This document shows, in pieces, positions 7,399-15,391 of a stretch of DNA of 37,536 nucleotides. Below the pieces are notes generated by a model. That model saw only the letters and a list, made by a program, of their open reading frames with translations, searched no databases and was not told the DNA's origin. The position numbers were made by a program, and so were the translations under genes. The DNA is from Achromobacter kerstersii (GTDB lineage: Bacteria; Pseudomonadota; Gammaproteobacteria; Burkholderiales; Burkholderiaceae_B), in the NCBI RefSeq assembly GCF_902859595.1, contig NZ_CADIJQ010000021.1, forward strand, positions 1 through 37,536. The letters run 5' to 3'. The number at the start of each line of letters is the position of its first letter. Within the stretch, counting starts at the first letter, position 1.

Positions 7399-9162
7399 TC
7401 AGCGGATGACGATCTCGCCTTCTTCCAGCCCAGCCTTGCCGCCGACCTGGTCTTCCAGGAATTCCTGCATCTTGTTGCCCAGCTGGATCTTCGTGCCGCT
7501 GCAAAAGCGCCGCGTGGCGGTGATCATGGCGGTATGCAGGGGCTGAAGGTCGCGGATCAACTGGCCTTCCTCTTCTTCCAGCGCCAGCAGGTCGCCCGCG
7601 AATTTGACGTGCGTATTGCGGGCGCGCTCGGCCACATCAGCCGGGGCACGCTGCGGGTTGGCTTGCAGGAAGATCAGCAGCTGTTCCAGCTTGGCCTTTT
7701 CTTCGTTCATCTTCAGGCGCTTGCGCGTCAGCGCCGAACGCTTGATGTCGGCGTGAGGGTCCAGACCCGCCTGGATCAGCGTGGGAATGCCCGAGGGCGA
7801 ACCCAGCGTACCCGCGCGCACCGCGTTCAAGGCGCGCGTCTGGCCGCCGGTGATGGCGCTTTGCTGCGTGTTCGGCGGGCCGACCAGCACGCTGCCGCCG
7901 GCGGCGATGCTGCTTTGGCGGATTTCGCGTTCCACCTCTACGTCTTTGCCCGCGCTGATGATGGCGTTTTCAATGAACTTCGCCTTCAGCGTGCCGCCAC
8001 AGACGATGTGGGCGGTGCGCGCAGTGGCGGCGGCGTCTTGCAGCGCTTCGGCCATGCCGATGATGCCGCCCTTGACCGTGACGCTGCCACCGGCCTCGAC
8101 CAGCGCGGCTTCGATGGTGCCGTTGACCACCACGTCACCTGTCACGCGCACTTCCATGGTGGCGGCGATGTCGCCGCGCACCTGCAACGAACCTTCAAAC
8201 GTGATGTTGCCGGTGGACAGGTTGACGGCGTCCACTTCCACCATCGGGTTCACCTGCACGCCCTGGCTGATCAGCGTGGGCGTGCCGGCGATGGTGGCGC
8301 GCAGCAGCAGCGGATCTTCCGGGTCGACCGCTACGCCGGACAGCTCCTTGGAGAAGGGCGTGTCGGGCATCTCGTCGGGCAGCACGGGTTCGCCCAGCAC
8401 GTTGGTGCCGTCCACGCCGGGCAACGGCGGAATGCGGCGCATCAGCGGGGTGCCGGGCGACACCAGCAGCAGGCTGCCCAAGTCGCGGTAGTCCACATGG
8501 GCCAGTTCGTCGATTTCCTGGGTGCGCGGTTTCAGGCGATCAAGCAGGCTTTCAAAACGCGTGGGGGTGCCGCGCGTGGGCGGCGTGCCTTGGGCAATCA
8601 TCACCGTTTCGCGGCGGCCCTGTTCGACCGCTTCGGCCAACGCTTGCTCCAGCACGCCGTGCACAATGCCGCGGTCGGCGATGGCGTGGCGGACCATGTC
8701 CAGCGTGACAGGCTGACCGCCCTTGGGCGGATGCAGCGTCAGCAGCGCGCTCATGCGCGACGGGTCGAGCTCCAGTTCGAACGAGCCGTCGACGACCTGG
8801 CCTACGGGAAACTGCACCGGCTCGGTGGCGCTGCGGCAGCGTTCGATGAAGGCTAGCGCGGCGTGGTTGTCCAGCGCGTCGGCGGTCCAGCCGTGCGCGA
8901 CGGCGGCGGCGGTCAGCGTGTCCCAGTTGGGAGCGTCTGGATTGATGTGGGGGGCGGGGTCCACCGCGACGGCGGTGTCGGTGTCTTGCTCGGAAGCGGC
9001 TTCGCCGCTTGCATCTGCGGGGGCGGCGTCCGTGCTGGCGGCGTCGGCCGTGGGGTCATCGTCTGGCAACGGCGCTTCGGGGCGCGGAGGCGGCGTGTAT
9101 AGCGCCGTCAGGACGTTGGTCGTGGCATCCAGCACCAGCTGGAGCGTGTTTTCTGCGTCCAT
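7399..9162 (-). CDS. FapA/DUF342 domain protein
   Basis: 587 residues from ATG 9160-9162, chosen because GGGAGAGG lies just upstream; an earlier in-frame ATG at 9201 has no such site. The N-terminal ~150 residues include an acidic Ala/Pro/Asp-rich stretch (about 28-75), likely a flexible linker. The middle part, about 200-470, has the short Gly/Val strand repeats of the DUF342 beta-helix (for example NITFEGSLQVRGDIAATM, VTGDVVVNGTIEA). The C-terminal ~110 residues are charged and probably coiled-coil (KMNEEKAKLEQLLIFLQ, LLALEEEEGQLIRDL). Family members are linked to polar or flagellar assembly and polymer-like scaffolds, but function is poorly known. It stands alone between convergent and divergent neighbours. 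Confidence 0.8.
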   Translation of the reverse strand: MDAENTLQLVLDATTNVLTALYTPPPRPEAPLPDDDPTADAASTDAAPADASGEAASEQDTDTAVAVDPAPHINPDAPNWDTLTAAAVAHGWTADALDNHAALAFIERCRSATEPVQFPVGQVVDGSFELELDPSRMSALLTLHPPKGGQPVTLDMVRHAIADRGIVHGVLEQALAEAVEQGRRETVMIAQGTPPTRGTPTRFESLLDRLKPRTQEIDELAHVDYRDLGSLLLVSPGTPLMRRIPPLPGVDGTNVLGEPVLPDEMPDTPFSKELSGVAVDPEDPLLLRATIAGTPTLISQGVQVNPMVEVDAVNLSTGNITFEGSLQVRGDIAATMEVRVTGDVVVNGTIEAALVEAGGSVTVKGGIIGMAEALQDAAATARTAHIVCGGTLKAKFIENAIISAGKDVEVEREIRQSSIAAGGSVLVGPPNTQQSAITGGQTRALNAVRAGTLGSPSGIPTLIQAGLDPHADIKRSALTRKRLKMNEEKAKLEQLLIFLQANPQRAPADVAERARNTHVKFAGDLLALEEEEGQLIRDLQPLHTAMITATRRFCSGTKIQLGNKMQEFLEDQVGGKAGLEEGEIVIR

Positions 9163-9396
9163 CTCAGCCTCTCCCGCCTGGCACGAAGCGGCCAGGTTCA
9201 TTCATTTGGTAAATAAACGAAATATTGCGACATATTCTAGCGCAGCGTCGGTCATCTGTCCTAGTTACGGCCCTGTTTCACATTGGGATTTGACTCGCGG
9301 CGGGGGACTAGGACGTAGGACCGAGCGACAAACCGGACTGATCGCCGCAGCATAGGGACTCGCCAACGCGTCTTTGGACGCCGCCGGAGCCCCGAC

Positions 9397-10155
9397 ATGC
9401 AATGTCCTCACCGATCCATTCTGCCGGCCTTTCGCGCCCTTCTGGCGCGAGCCGGGGGCGTGGCGGCGCTGACGGCCATTGCGGCGGGCGCGCTGGCGCT
9501 GGCGCCCGCAAGCCCTGCCCAAGCCGCCGATATCTACCGCTACAAAGACCCCTACGGCGTCTGGCGCGCCATGAAAGTGCCCACCGGCTACGCCAAGTAT
9601 TACAAGCGGGCGCAGGCGCGCACCGTGTGGCGGGGCAACGGCATCAAGGTCTGTCTGGAATGCCCGCCGCAGCCGGGGGACGGCGCGAAACTGGCATCGC
9701 TTTCGTCGACGCCTACTTCCCGCGCCCTGCGCTGGGGGGACGCCAAGCCGCCCACCGCGCACGACGGCCTGATCGCTCGCGCGGCGCAGGATTCGGGCGT
9801 GGACCGGGCGCTGCTGACGGCTGTCATCGCGATTGAATCGGGGTTTCGCAGCGATGCGCGTTCGCCCAAGGGCGCGCTCGGCCTGATGCAATTGATGCCG
9901 TCGACGGCCGCGTCCGTGCTGGCGGTGGATGACATCGAGCGCGCGCTGGTGGACCCGGCGACGAACGTGCAAGCGGGCTCACGCCATTTGCGCCGATTGA
10001 TCGACCAGTACCCGGGCCGCTTGGACCTGGCGCTGGCGGCGTATAACGCGGGGGAAGGGGCGGTGCGCAAGTACGACGCGGTGCCGCCGTATGCGGAAAC
10101 GCAGGCGTACGTCAGGGACGTGACGGCCTTGTACGAGCGCTACAAGACGCCTTGA
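9397..10155 (+). CDS. Secreted lytic murein transglycosylase (SLT domain)
   Basis: 252 residues. A signal peptide ends near residue 43 (PAQA-ADIYRY). Residues 45-95 form a short DUF4124-like module (IYRYKDPYGVW) with two Cys residues. Residues about 124-245 are the SLT lysozyme-like domain: catalytic Glu147 in AIESGF, GALGLMQLMPSTA, and AAYNAGEGAV. The enzyme should cleave the MurNAc-GlcNAc bond of peptidoglycan in the periplasm to form 1,6-anhydro ends. The start at 9397 is preceded by GGAG seven bases upstream. It is divergent from the FapA-like gene and convergent with hemL. Confidence 0.88.
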   Translation: MQCPHRSILPAFRALLARAGGVAALTAIAAGALALAPASPAQAADIYRYKDPYGVWRAMKVPTGYAKYYKRAQARTVWRGNGIKVCLECPPQPGDGAKLASLSSTPTSRALRWGDAKPPTAHDGLIARAAQDSGVDRALLTAVIAIESGFRSDARSPKGALGLMQLMPSTAASVLAVDDIERALVDPATNVQAGSRHLRRLIDQYPGRLDLALAAYNAGEGAVRKYDAVPPYAETQAYVRDVTALYERYKTP

Positions 10156-10165
10156 GCAAGGCGCT

Positions 10166-10225
10166 GCGGGACTGTCAGGTGCGAAGTCCCGCGAGCTGAT
10201 TCAGGGACGCCCGGCATAGCGGGCG
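10166..10225. terminator. Two tandem hairpins between convergent genes
   Basis: GCGGGACT (10166-10173) pairs with AGTCCCGC (10185-10192), and CGCCCG (10208-10213) pairs with CGGGCG (10220-10225). Both are perfect stems in the 81-bp gap between the transglycosylase and hemL 3' ends, so they can serve either transcript as a terminator. No T tract is obvious. Confidence 0.5.
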
Positions 10226-10236
10226 CCCCGCAAGGC

Positions 10237-11514
10237 TTACATCGCCGCGAAAACCTTTTCGGCGATATCCAGCGTGGACTTGATCACGGCGTCGTCATGC
10301 GTGGCCGACACGAAGCCCGCTTCGAACGCGGACGGCGCGAAGTGCACGCCGTGGTCCAGCATGGCGTGGAAGAAGCGGTTGAACGCCGCCGTGTCGCACT
10401 GGGACACTTCGGCGAACGTGGCCGGCACCGAGTTGCTGAAATAGATGCCGAACATGCCGCCCACGGAATCCGCGGAAAATGCCAGGCCGGCGGCGCGGGC
10501 GCGTTCTTGCAAACCCTGGGCCAGCTTGGCGGTCTGGGCGGACAGCTTCTCGTAGAAACCGGGCGCGGCGATCAAGCGCAGCGTGGCCAGGCCCGCAGCC
10601 ACGGCCACCGGGTTGCCCGACAGCGTGCCGGCTTGATACACGCCACCCAGCGGGGCGATGTGTTTCATGACTTCGGCGCTGCCGCCAAAGGCGCCCACCG
10701 GCATGCCGCCGCCAATCACCTTGGCCAGCGTGGTGATGTCGGGCTTCACGCCCGTCAGGCCCTGCACGCCTTGCGGGCCGACGCGGAAACCGGTCATCAC
10801 TTCGTCAAAAATCAGCAGCGCGCCGTGCTGCGTGCAGACCTCGCGCAAGCCTTCCAGGAAGCCGGGCGCGGGCTTGATCAGGTTCATGTTGCCGGCAACC
10901 GGCTCAACGATGATGCAAGCGATGTCGGCGCCGTGCTGCGCAAAGGCCTCACGCACGGCGTCCAGGTTGTTGTATTCGAGGGTCAGCGTGTGCGACACGA
11001 ATTCCGGCGGCACGCCCGCCGAGCTGGGGTTGCCGAAGGTCAGCAGGCCGGAGCCCGCCTTGACCAGCAGGCTGTCCGAGTGGCCGTGGTAGCAGCCTTC
11101 GAACTTCACGATCTTGGCGCGGCCCGTGGCGCCGCGCGCCAGACGGATGGCCGTCATGGTGGCTTCCGTGCCCGAGCTGACCAGGCGCACTTGCTCCAGC
11201 GACGGCAGACGCGAAATCAGCACTTCAGCCAGTTCGATTTCGGCTTCGGTGGGGGCGCCGAACGACAGGCCGTTGACGGCGGCTTCCTGCACCGCGCGCA
11301 CCACTTCGGGGTGCGAGTGGCCCAGGATGGCGGGGCCCCACGAGCCCACGTAATCGATGTACTGCTTGTCGTCCGCGTCCCACACGTACGGGCCCTGCGC
11401 ACGCTTGATGAAGCGCGGCGTGCCGCCGACAGAGCGGAAGGCACGCACGGGCGAGTTCACGCCGCCGGGGATGCTGCGGCAGGCGCGTTCGAAAAGCTGT
11501 TCGTTACGGGACAT
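10237..11514 (-). CDS. hemL: Glutamate-1-semialdehyde 2,1-aminomutase
   Basis: 425 residues, a class-III PLP aminotransferase that converts glutamate-1-semialdehyde to 5-aminolevulinate, the last step of the C5 route to tetrapyrroles. It shows the family start MSRNEQLFERACRSIPGGVN, GSWGPAILGHSHPEV, the PLP-binding region IFDEVMTGFRV and the Schiff-base Lys in TLAKVIGGGMPVGAFGG. I chose ATG 11512-11514 over an upstream TTG at 11523 because it matches the conserved N-terminus. It follows thiE by five bases on the same strand, so thiD-thiE-hemL probably share a transcript. Two hairpins lie past its stop. Confidence 0.95.
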   Translation of the reverse strand: MSRNEQLFERACRSIPGGVNSPVRAFRSVGGTPRFIKRAQGPYVWDADDKQYIDYVGSWGPAILGHSHPEVVRAVQEAAVNGLSFGAPTEAEIELAEVLISRLPSLEQVRLVSSGTEATMTAIRLARGATGRAKIVKFEGCYHGHSDSLLVKAGSGLLTFGNPSSAGVPPEFVSHTLTLEYNNLDAVREAFAQHGADIACIIVEPVAGNMNLIKPAPGFLEGLREVCTQHGALLIFDEVMTGFRVGPQGVQGLTGVKPDITTLAKVIGGGMPVGAFGGSAEVMKHIAPLGGVYQAGTLSGNPVAVAAGLATLRLIAAPGFYEKLSAQTAKLAQGLQERARAAGLAFSADSVGGMFGIYFSNSVPATFAEVSQCDTAAFNRFFHAMLDHGVHFAPSAFEAGFVSATHDDAVIKSTLDIAEKVFAAM

Positions 11515-11519
11515 GGCGT

Positions 11520-12179
11520 TCAAGGCTTGCGATGGGTTGAATAGGGCGCGGAGCAGGCCGCCGCGGCGGCTCGGATGCTGGGCGCTTCGAAAAGTCCGGT
11601 GATGACGGCGATGGAATCGGCGCCCGCCTGGGCGACGAGCAGCGCGTTATCGGGGGTGATGCCGCCGATGGCGACCACGGCGGGCCGGGGCGCGTCGCGT
11701 TCTTCGACCAGACGGCGGGCTTCGGTCAGCACCGACAGCGGCGCGCGCACGGTATCTGGTTTGACGGTCGATGGGAACATCGCGCCGAAGGCGATGTAGT
11801 CGGCGCCGGCGTCCAGCAGTTCGCGGGCGCGCGTCAGGTCGTCGTAGCTGGAGCCGCCCAGGATCAGGTCGGGGCCGGCTTCGGCGCGGATGTGCGCCAG
11901 GCTGGCGTCTTCGCGGCCGACGTGTGCGCCGTCGGCGCCGACGTCCAGCGCCAGGCGCCAGTCGTCATTGATCAGAAACACCACGCCCAGCTCGCGGCAC
12001 AGCGGCGCCAGCGCGCGCGCCTGTTCGGCGCGCACCGAGTCGGGCACGTTCTTGCGGCGCAGTTGCAGGGCGCGCATGCCGCCTTCGGCAGCTTTGCGCA
12101 CCGCCTGCATCAGGCGTTCGGTGTCGTCCCATTCCGGGGTGACGCCATACAGGCCAGCGGGAAAACGCAGCGGTTTCAT
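11520..12179 (-). CDS. thiE: Thiamine phosphate synthase
   Basis: 219 residues with the ThiE TIM-barrel signature: LYGVTPEW at the start, MRALQLRRKN, FLINDDWRLALDVGADGAHVGRED (substrate diphosphate and Mg2+ site), GGSSYDD, GADYIAFGAMFPS and the phosphate loop AIGGITPDNA. It couples hydroxymethylpyrimidine diphosphate with thiazole phosphate to make thiamine phosphate. The start at ATG 12177-12179 overlaps the thiD stop by ATGA, implying translational coupling. GLYGVTP where GLYLITP is common is a small variation, not a defect. Confidence 0.93.
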   Translation of the reverse strand: MKPLRFPAGLYGVTPEWDDTERLMQAVRKAAEGGMRALQLRRKNVPDSVRAEQARALAPLCRELGVVFLINDDWRLALDVGADGAHVGREDASLAHIRAEAGPDLILGGSSYDDLTRARELLDAGADYIAFGAMFPSTVKPDTVRAPLSVLTEARRLVEERDAPRPAVVAIGGITPDNALLVAQAGADSIAVITGLFEAPSIRAAAAACSAPYSTHRKP

Positions 12180-12985
12180 TGCGGTTGAATCCGGTTGGGA
12201 ATGCGCCGGCCCATGCCCGGCAGGAAGCTGGCGGCCACCGACGCGTCGGCATGCGCCAGGCCCTGGCGCACGGCTTCGGGCATTTCCAGCCCGCGCGCCA
12301 GCATGGCGGTGATGGCGGTTGCGGCCAAGCCGCCGGCGTCGCCGTTGCGATCCGGCGGCGCCTGCCACGGCCAGGTGTGCGTCTGGCCGGCAGGGCCGAG
12401 CAGCACGTTGGCGTAATGGCCGGGGCGCTGGGGGCTGCCCAGCACCAGCACCCATTCCGCGCCCGCCGCCACCAGGGCGTGCATGGGCGAAGGTGCGTCC
12501 CCGATATCGATGTCGCCATCGGCATGCCACTGCGCCAGGCGCAGGTGCTCGATGACCAGCAGATCAGTTTGCGGCAGCACGAGTTCAAGGGTGGCGGCCA
12601 GCAGATCGTCGGCGTCGTCCTCGTCGGCGGCATCCGCCGGCAGCGGGGCGCGCTGGCCCAGGTGCAGCACCAGCGGCACCTGGCTGTAGTCGGCGGCAAC
12701 TTGCGCGGCAACGCTTGCCGTTTCCGCGGTGTATAGTCCGCCCACCTTGATTGCCTGCACGGACATATCTTCCAGCAGGCAGCGTGCCTGGTCGTCCAGC
12801 AGGTCGGGCGAAACGGGATGGATTTCTTCGATGCCGGCAGTGTCCTGCACGGTCAGCGCGGTTACGGCCGCCAAGCCATGGCAACCCAGACGGGCGCAGG
12901 TAACGGCGTCAGCGGGCAAGCCGTCAGATCCCGAGGGATCGAGCGGGCCGAAGACCAAAACGAGAGGGGGAGTAACGGGGGCCAC
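12176..12985 (-). CDS. thiD: ThiD-like hydroxymethylpyrimidine (phosphate) kinase with degenerate active site
   Basis: 269 residues of the ribokinase-like ThiD fold: DPSGSDGLPADAVTCARLG at 16-34, the HMP-binding region VTALTVQDT, and IKVGGLYTAET at 79-89. The expected anion-hole segment GTGC/DTLSAA reads GDAGGLAATA near 215-224, so Gly219 stands where the catalytic Cys or Asp is usual. The segment where VVDPVM is expected reads LVLHLGQRAP. A 15-residue acidic insertion (ADAADEDDADD) follows. The operon with thiE supports a thiamine role, but activity may be weak, altered or lost. Divergent from rubredoxin. Confidence 0.78.
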   Translation of the reverse strand: MAPVTPPLVLVFGPLDPSGSDGLPADAVTCARLGCHGLAAVTALTVQDTAGIEEIHPVSPDLLDDQARCLLEDMSVQAIKVGGLYTAETASVAAQVAADYSQVPLVLHLGQRAPLPADAADEDDADDLLAATLELVLPQTDLLVIEHLRLAQWHADGDIDIGDAPSPMHALVAAGAEWVLVLGSPQRPGHYANVLLGPAGQTHTWPWQAPPDRNGDAGGLAATAITAMLARGLEMPEAVRQGLAHADASVAASFLPGMGRRIPNRIQPQ

Positions 12986-13014
12986 GTAGACAGCGCTTGA
13001 GCTTGAGCGGGGGA

Positions 13015-13050
13015 CCTGGATTCATTTTGAGGTGAATCAGGGGAACCCCT
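13015..13050. promoter_or_regulatory. Paired dyads in the thiD/rubredoxin promoter region
   Basis: GATTCA (13019-13024) and TGAATC (13033-13038) form a perfect 6-bp stem that extends by CCT/AGG with one bulged G. The perfect palindrome AGGGGAACCCCT (13039-13050) follows directly. This lies in the 161-bp divergent spacer and could be an operator or part of overlapping promoters. No TPP riboswitch signature is visible on either strand. Confidence 0.35.
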
Positions 13051-13146
13051 ATTGGGTTTCGGTAAGATTGTCCCCATTCTAATGGAAGCCCCCCACCTTT
13101 GCCCCGCCGCGGGGAACCGGGTCGGGATTTGATGTAAGAGAGAACT

Positions 13147-13311
13147 ATGCGTACTTGGATGTGTCTGATTTGTGGCTGGGTCTATGACGAAGAGGCCGGC
13201 CTCCCTGACGAAGGCATTGCACCCGGCACCCGCTGGGAAGACGTGCCGCCGAACTGGGTCTGTCCCGAATGCGGCGCCCGCAAAGAGGACTTTGAATTGA
13301 TGGAAATCTGA
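13147..13311 (+). CDS. Rubredoxin
   Basis: 54 residues, too short for many gene callers but unmistakable: two CxxC knuckles, CLICG (Cys6, Cys9) and CPECG (Cys39, Cys42), bind one iron, with the conserved WVYDEEAGLPDEGIAPGT and WEDVPPNWVCP between them. It is a small cytoplasmic one-electron carrier; in proteobacteria it serves alkane hydroxylases or oxygen-stress enzymes, and the partner here is unknown. The start follows AGAGAG. A 7-bp hairpin at 13349-13367 lies downstream, before algH. Confidence 0.95.
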   Translation: MRTWMCLICGWVYDEEAGLPDEGIAPGTRWEDVPPNWVCPECGARKEDFELMEI

Positions 13312-13348
13312 AGCCAGACCCGCTGACCTATTCCGCCAAGGCTCGTAA

Positions 13349-13367
13349 GATGGGGCCACACCCCATC
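13349..13367 (+). terminator. Hairpin after rubredoxin
   Basis: GATGGGG, loop CCACA, CCCCATC: a perfect 7-bp stem 38 bases past the rubredoxin stop. No T tract follows, so it may attenuate rather than end transcription into algH. Confidence 0.4.
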
Positions 13368-13464
13368 CCTCGTAACCGCAGGACGGTCTGCCGCCAGGCA
13401 TGATGGGCCACGTTAGCGTGCGCCTCGTCCTCGGTTCTTTCAGACTACCCATGAAGGGGTTGCC

Positions 13465-14052
13465 ATGACGGAAAAACACCACGAATCCGCCTCGACGCAG
13501 GCGGCCAACTTTGCCAACCAGTTCCTGATCGCCATGCCCGGCATGGTCGAAGGCAGCCTGGCTGGCTCGGTCATTTACGTGTGTGAACACACCGAACGCG
13601 GTGCGCTGGGCCTGGTCATCAACCGGCCCACCGACCTGACGCTGGGCACCTTGTTCGAGCGCATCGAATTGACGCTTGAAATCGGCCCCGTCAAAGACAC
13701 GCTGGTTTATTTCGGCGGCCCGGTGCAAACCGATCGCGGCTTCGTGCTGCACGCGCCTGCCGGCGATTACAGCTCCAGCATCAAGATGGGCGCCATGGCG
13801 CTGACCACCTCGCGCGACGTGCTGCAAGCCGTGGCCGACGGCAACGGGCCTGCCCGCATGCTGGTCACGCTGGGTTATGCCGGCTGGGGCGCAGGGCAGC
13901 TGGAAAGCGAAATGGGCCAGAACGCCTGGCTCAGCGTGGGCGCCGACGACCACATCATTTTCGACGTGCCTGCCGAAGACCGTTACCCCGCCGCGCTCAA
14001 GCTGCTGGGTATTGATCCGGTGATGCTGGCGGGCGATGCAGGCCATGCCTGA
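13465..14052 (+). CDS. algH: YqgE/AlgH family protein
   Basis: 195 residues covering the whole family: NQFLIAMPGMVEGSLAGSVIYVCEH near the N-terminus, GALGLVINRPTDL, VYFGGPVQTDRGFVLH, and AGWGAGQLESEMGQNAWL. The family is conserved next to ruvX (yqgF) across proteobacteria; structure is known but biochemical function is not, despite an old link to alginate regulation. The start at ATG 13465 follows AAGGGG. The last bases overlap the ruvX start, which supports coupled translation. Confidence 0.93.
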   Translation: MTEKHHESASTQAANFANQFLIAMPGMVEGSLAGSVIYVCEHTERGALGLVINRPTDLTLGTLFERIELTLEIGPVKDTLVYFGGPVQTDRGFVLHAPAGDYSSSIKMGAMALTTSRDVLQAVADGNGPARMLVTLGYAGWGAGQLESEMGQNAWLSVGADDHIIFDVPAEDRYPAALKLLGIDPVMLAGDAGHA

Positions 14053-14446
14053 AGAAACCCTGCTTGGCTTTGACTTCGGCGAAAAGAAAATTGGCATCGC
14101 CATTGGCAACACGCTGACGCGCCAGGCGCGTCCGCTGGAAATCATCTTCAGTGAACTCCGCGATGCGCGCTTCGGCCGCATCGCCGCCTTGCTTCAAGAG
14201 TGGCAGCCCCATCGCGTTGTTGTGGGGCTGGCGCTGGACGCCGACGGCGGCGAACAGCCCGCCACCGCGCGTTGCCGGCGCTTCGCGAATCAGCTGCATG
14301 GCCGTTTCGGCATCGCTGTCGAACTGGTCGACGAACGCGGTTCCAGCATGGAAGCGCAACGCCTGCTGGGCACCCACGCGGCCGACGATGCGATGGCCGC
14401 GGCTGTTATTCTGCAACGGTATCTAGACTCTCTGCCTGCGACCTGA
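14045..14446 (+). CDS. ruvX: RuvX/YqgF family Holliday-junction resolvase homologue
   Basis: 133 residues from ATG 14045 (an in-frame ATG at 14036 adds three residues). It has the RNase H-like fold: LLGFDFGEKKIGIAIG with catalytic Asp and Lys, VVVGLALDADGGEQPATARCRRFANQL split over two strands, VELVDERGSSMEA with the second acid, and HAADDAMAAAVILQRYL with the third. The family processes the 5' end of 16S rRNA and may also resolve junctions. It overlaps algH and is 21 bases before the PyrB-like gene. Confidence 0.93.
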   Translation: MPEETLLGFDFGEKKIGIAIGNTLTRQARPLEIIFSELRDARFGRIAALLQEWQPHRVVVGLALDADGGEQPATARCRRFANQLHGRFGIAVELVDERGSSMEAQRLLGTHAADDAMAAAVILQRYLDSLPAT

Positions 14447-14467
14447 CGCGCGCGGCTCGTCCTGCTT

Positions 14468-15391
14468 ATGCTCAATCCGCAACTTGATCGCCGCGGCGAA
14501 CTCATTCATCTGCTGACAACGGAAGGGCTGCCGCGGCGCCACGTCGAGCGTCTGCTCGATACCGCGCGAGCCTGGGCCGCAGGCGAACCGCCGCTTGCCA
14601 CGCCGCGCCCCGTCTTTCTTTCCCTGCCTGACGACGACCCCGACCGCGACGCCTACGCGCAAGCCGCCACGCGCTTGTCGCTGCTGCCGGTTGTGCTGGA
14701 TGCGCAAGAGGCCGATCCGCAAGCGGGCGATGCCTTGGCCCAGACCGTGTCGCGCTTGGAGCCAGGCGTGCTGGTGCTGCGCCACGCGGCCAGCGGCGCG
14801 GCCCATTGCGCCGCCGCGCATGCGGCGCCCGGGCTGCGCGTTCTAAATGCCGGCGATGGCGTGCATGCCGACCCCGTGCCGGCTCTGGCGCGCGTGCAGG
14901 CGATGCTGGACATCAAACAAGACCTGACCCATCTGGCCGTGACGCTGGTGGGCGACATCCGCCATTCGCGCGTGGCGCGCTCGCTGATTCACGCCATGAC
15001 AACGCTGGGCGTGCCTGATGTGCGCGTGGCCGCCCCACGCACGCTGCTGCCGGAAAGCCTGCCGCAGTTGGGCGTGCGCGCATGCGCCACGTTGCAGGAA
15101 GGTTTGCAGGATGCCGACGTGATCATCGTTCTGCCCTTGAACATGGAAGCCATCAGCGGCGCGTTGCTGCCTTCCGCGCGGGAATACGCCCAAGCCTATG
15201 GCGTGACGCTCGCGACGCTTGCCGCCGCCAAGCCCGATGCGCTGCTGCTGCCCGGTGGCCCGCTGACGCCGGGCGTGGAAGTGGACGGCGATGTGGCCGC
15301 CAGCCTGCCGCCCATCGAAGCGCAGTTGGCCGGCATTGAACAACACCTGCGCCTGGCTGCCTTGAGCGTGCTGGCCGGAGACCCGCCATGA
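14468..15391 (+). CDS. pyrB: Aspartate carbamoyltransferase-like protein with lost catalytic motifs
   Basis: 307 residues, the normal ATCase length, with clear family framework: MLNPQLDRRGELIHLLTTEG, VLVLRHAASGAAH, RVLNAGDGVHA, LVGDIRHSRVARSLIHAMTTLG and GALLPSAREYAQAYG. The carbamoyl-phosphate loop STRTR is replaced by a DDDPDRD stretch at 55-61, the SxxKGES Lys loop is gone (EADPQAGDAL at 81-90), HPTQ reads HADP at 133-136, and the aspartate-binding RxQ loop reads LPLNMEA at 222-228. It therefore probably cannot make carbamoyl aspartate. It may be structural with the PyrC-like partner, whose gene overlaps it by four bases. A functional PyrB should exist elsewhere. Confidence 0.82.
   Translation: MLNPQLDRRGELIHLLTTEGLPRRHVERLLDTARAWAAGEPPLATPRPVFLSLPDDDPDRDAYAQAATRLSLLPVVLDAQEADPQAGDALAQTVSRLEPGVLVLRHAASGAAHCAAAHAAPGLRVLNAGDGVHADPVPALARVQAMLDIKQDLTHLAVTLVGDIRHSRVARSLIHAMTTLGVPDVRVAAPRTLLPESLPQLGVRACATLQEGLQDADVIIVLPLNMEAISGALLPSAREYAQAYGVTLATLAAAKPDALLLPGGPLTPGVEVDGDVAASLPPIEAQLAGIEQHLRLAALSVLAGDPP

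Noticed and set aside
7534..8856. A 440-codon plus-strand frame opposite the FapA-like gene
   Set aside because: Low-complexity composition and no family features; the minus-strand gene has clear DUF342 strand repeats and a good ribosome-binding site.
12986..13146. TPP riboswitch upstream of thiD
   Set aside because: Neither strand shows the CTGAGA element or the conserved ACCTGATCTGGATAATGCC-like region; only simple dyads are present.
13451..13468. A five-codon leader ORF (ATG to TGA) overlapping the algH start
   Set aside because: It is most simply the AAGGGG ribosome-binding site with a chance ATG before it; nothing supports translation.
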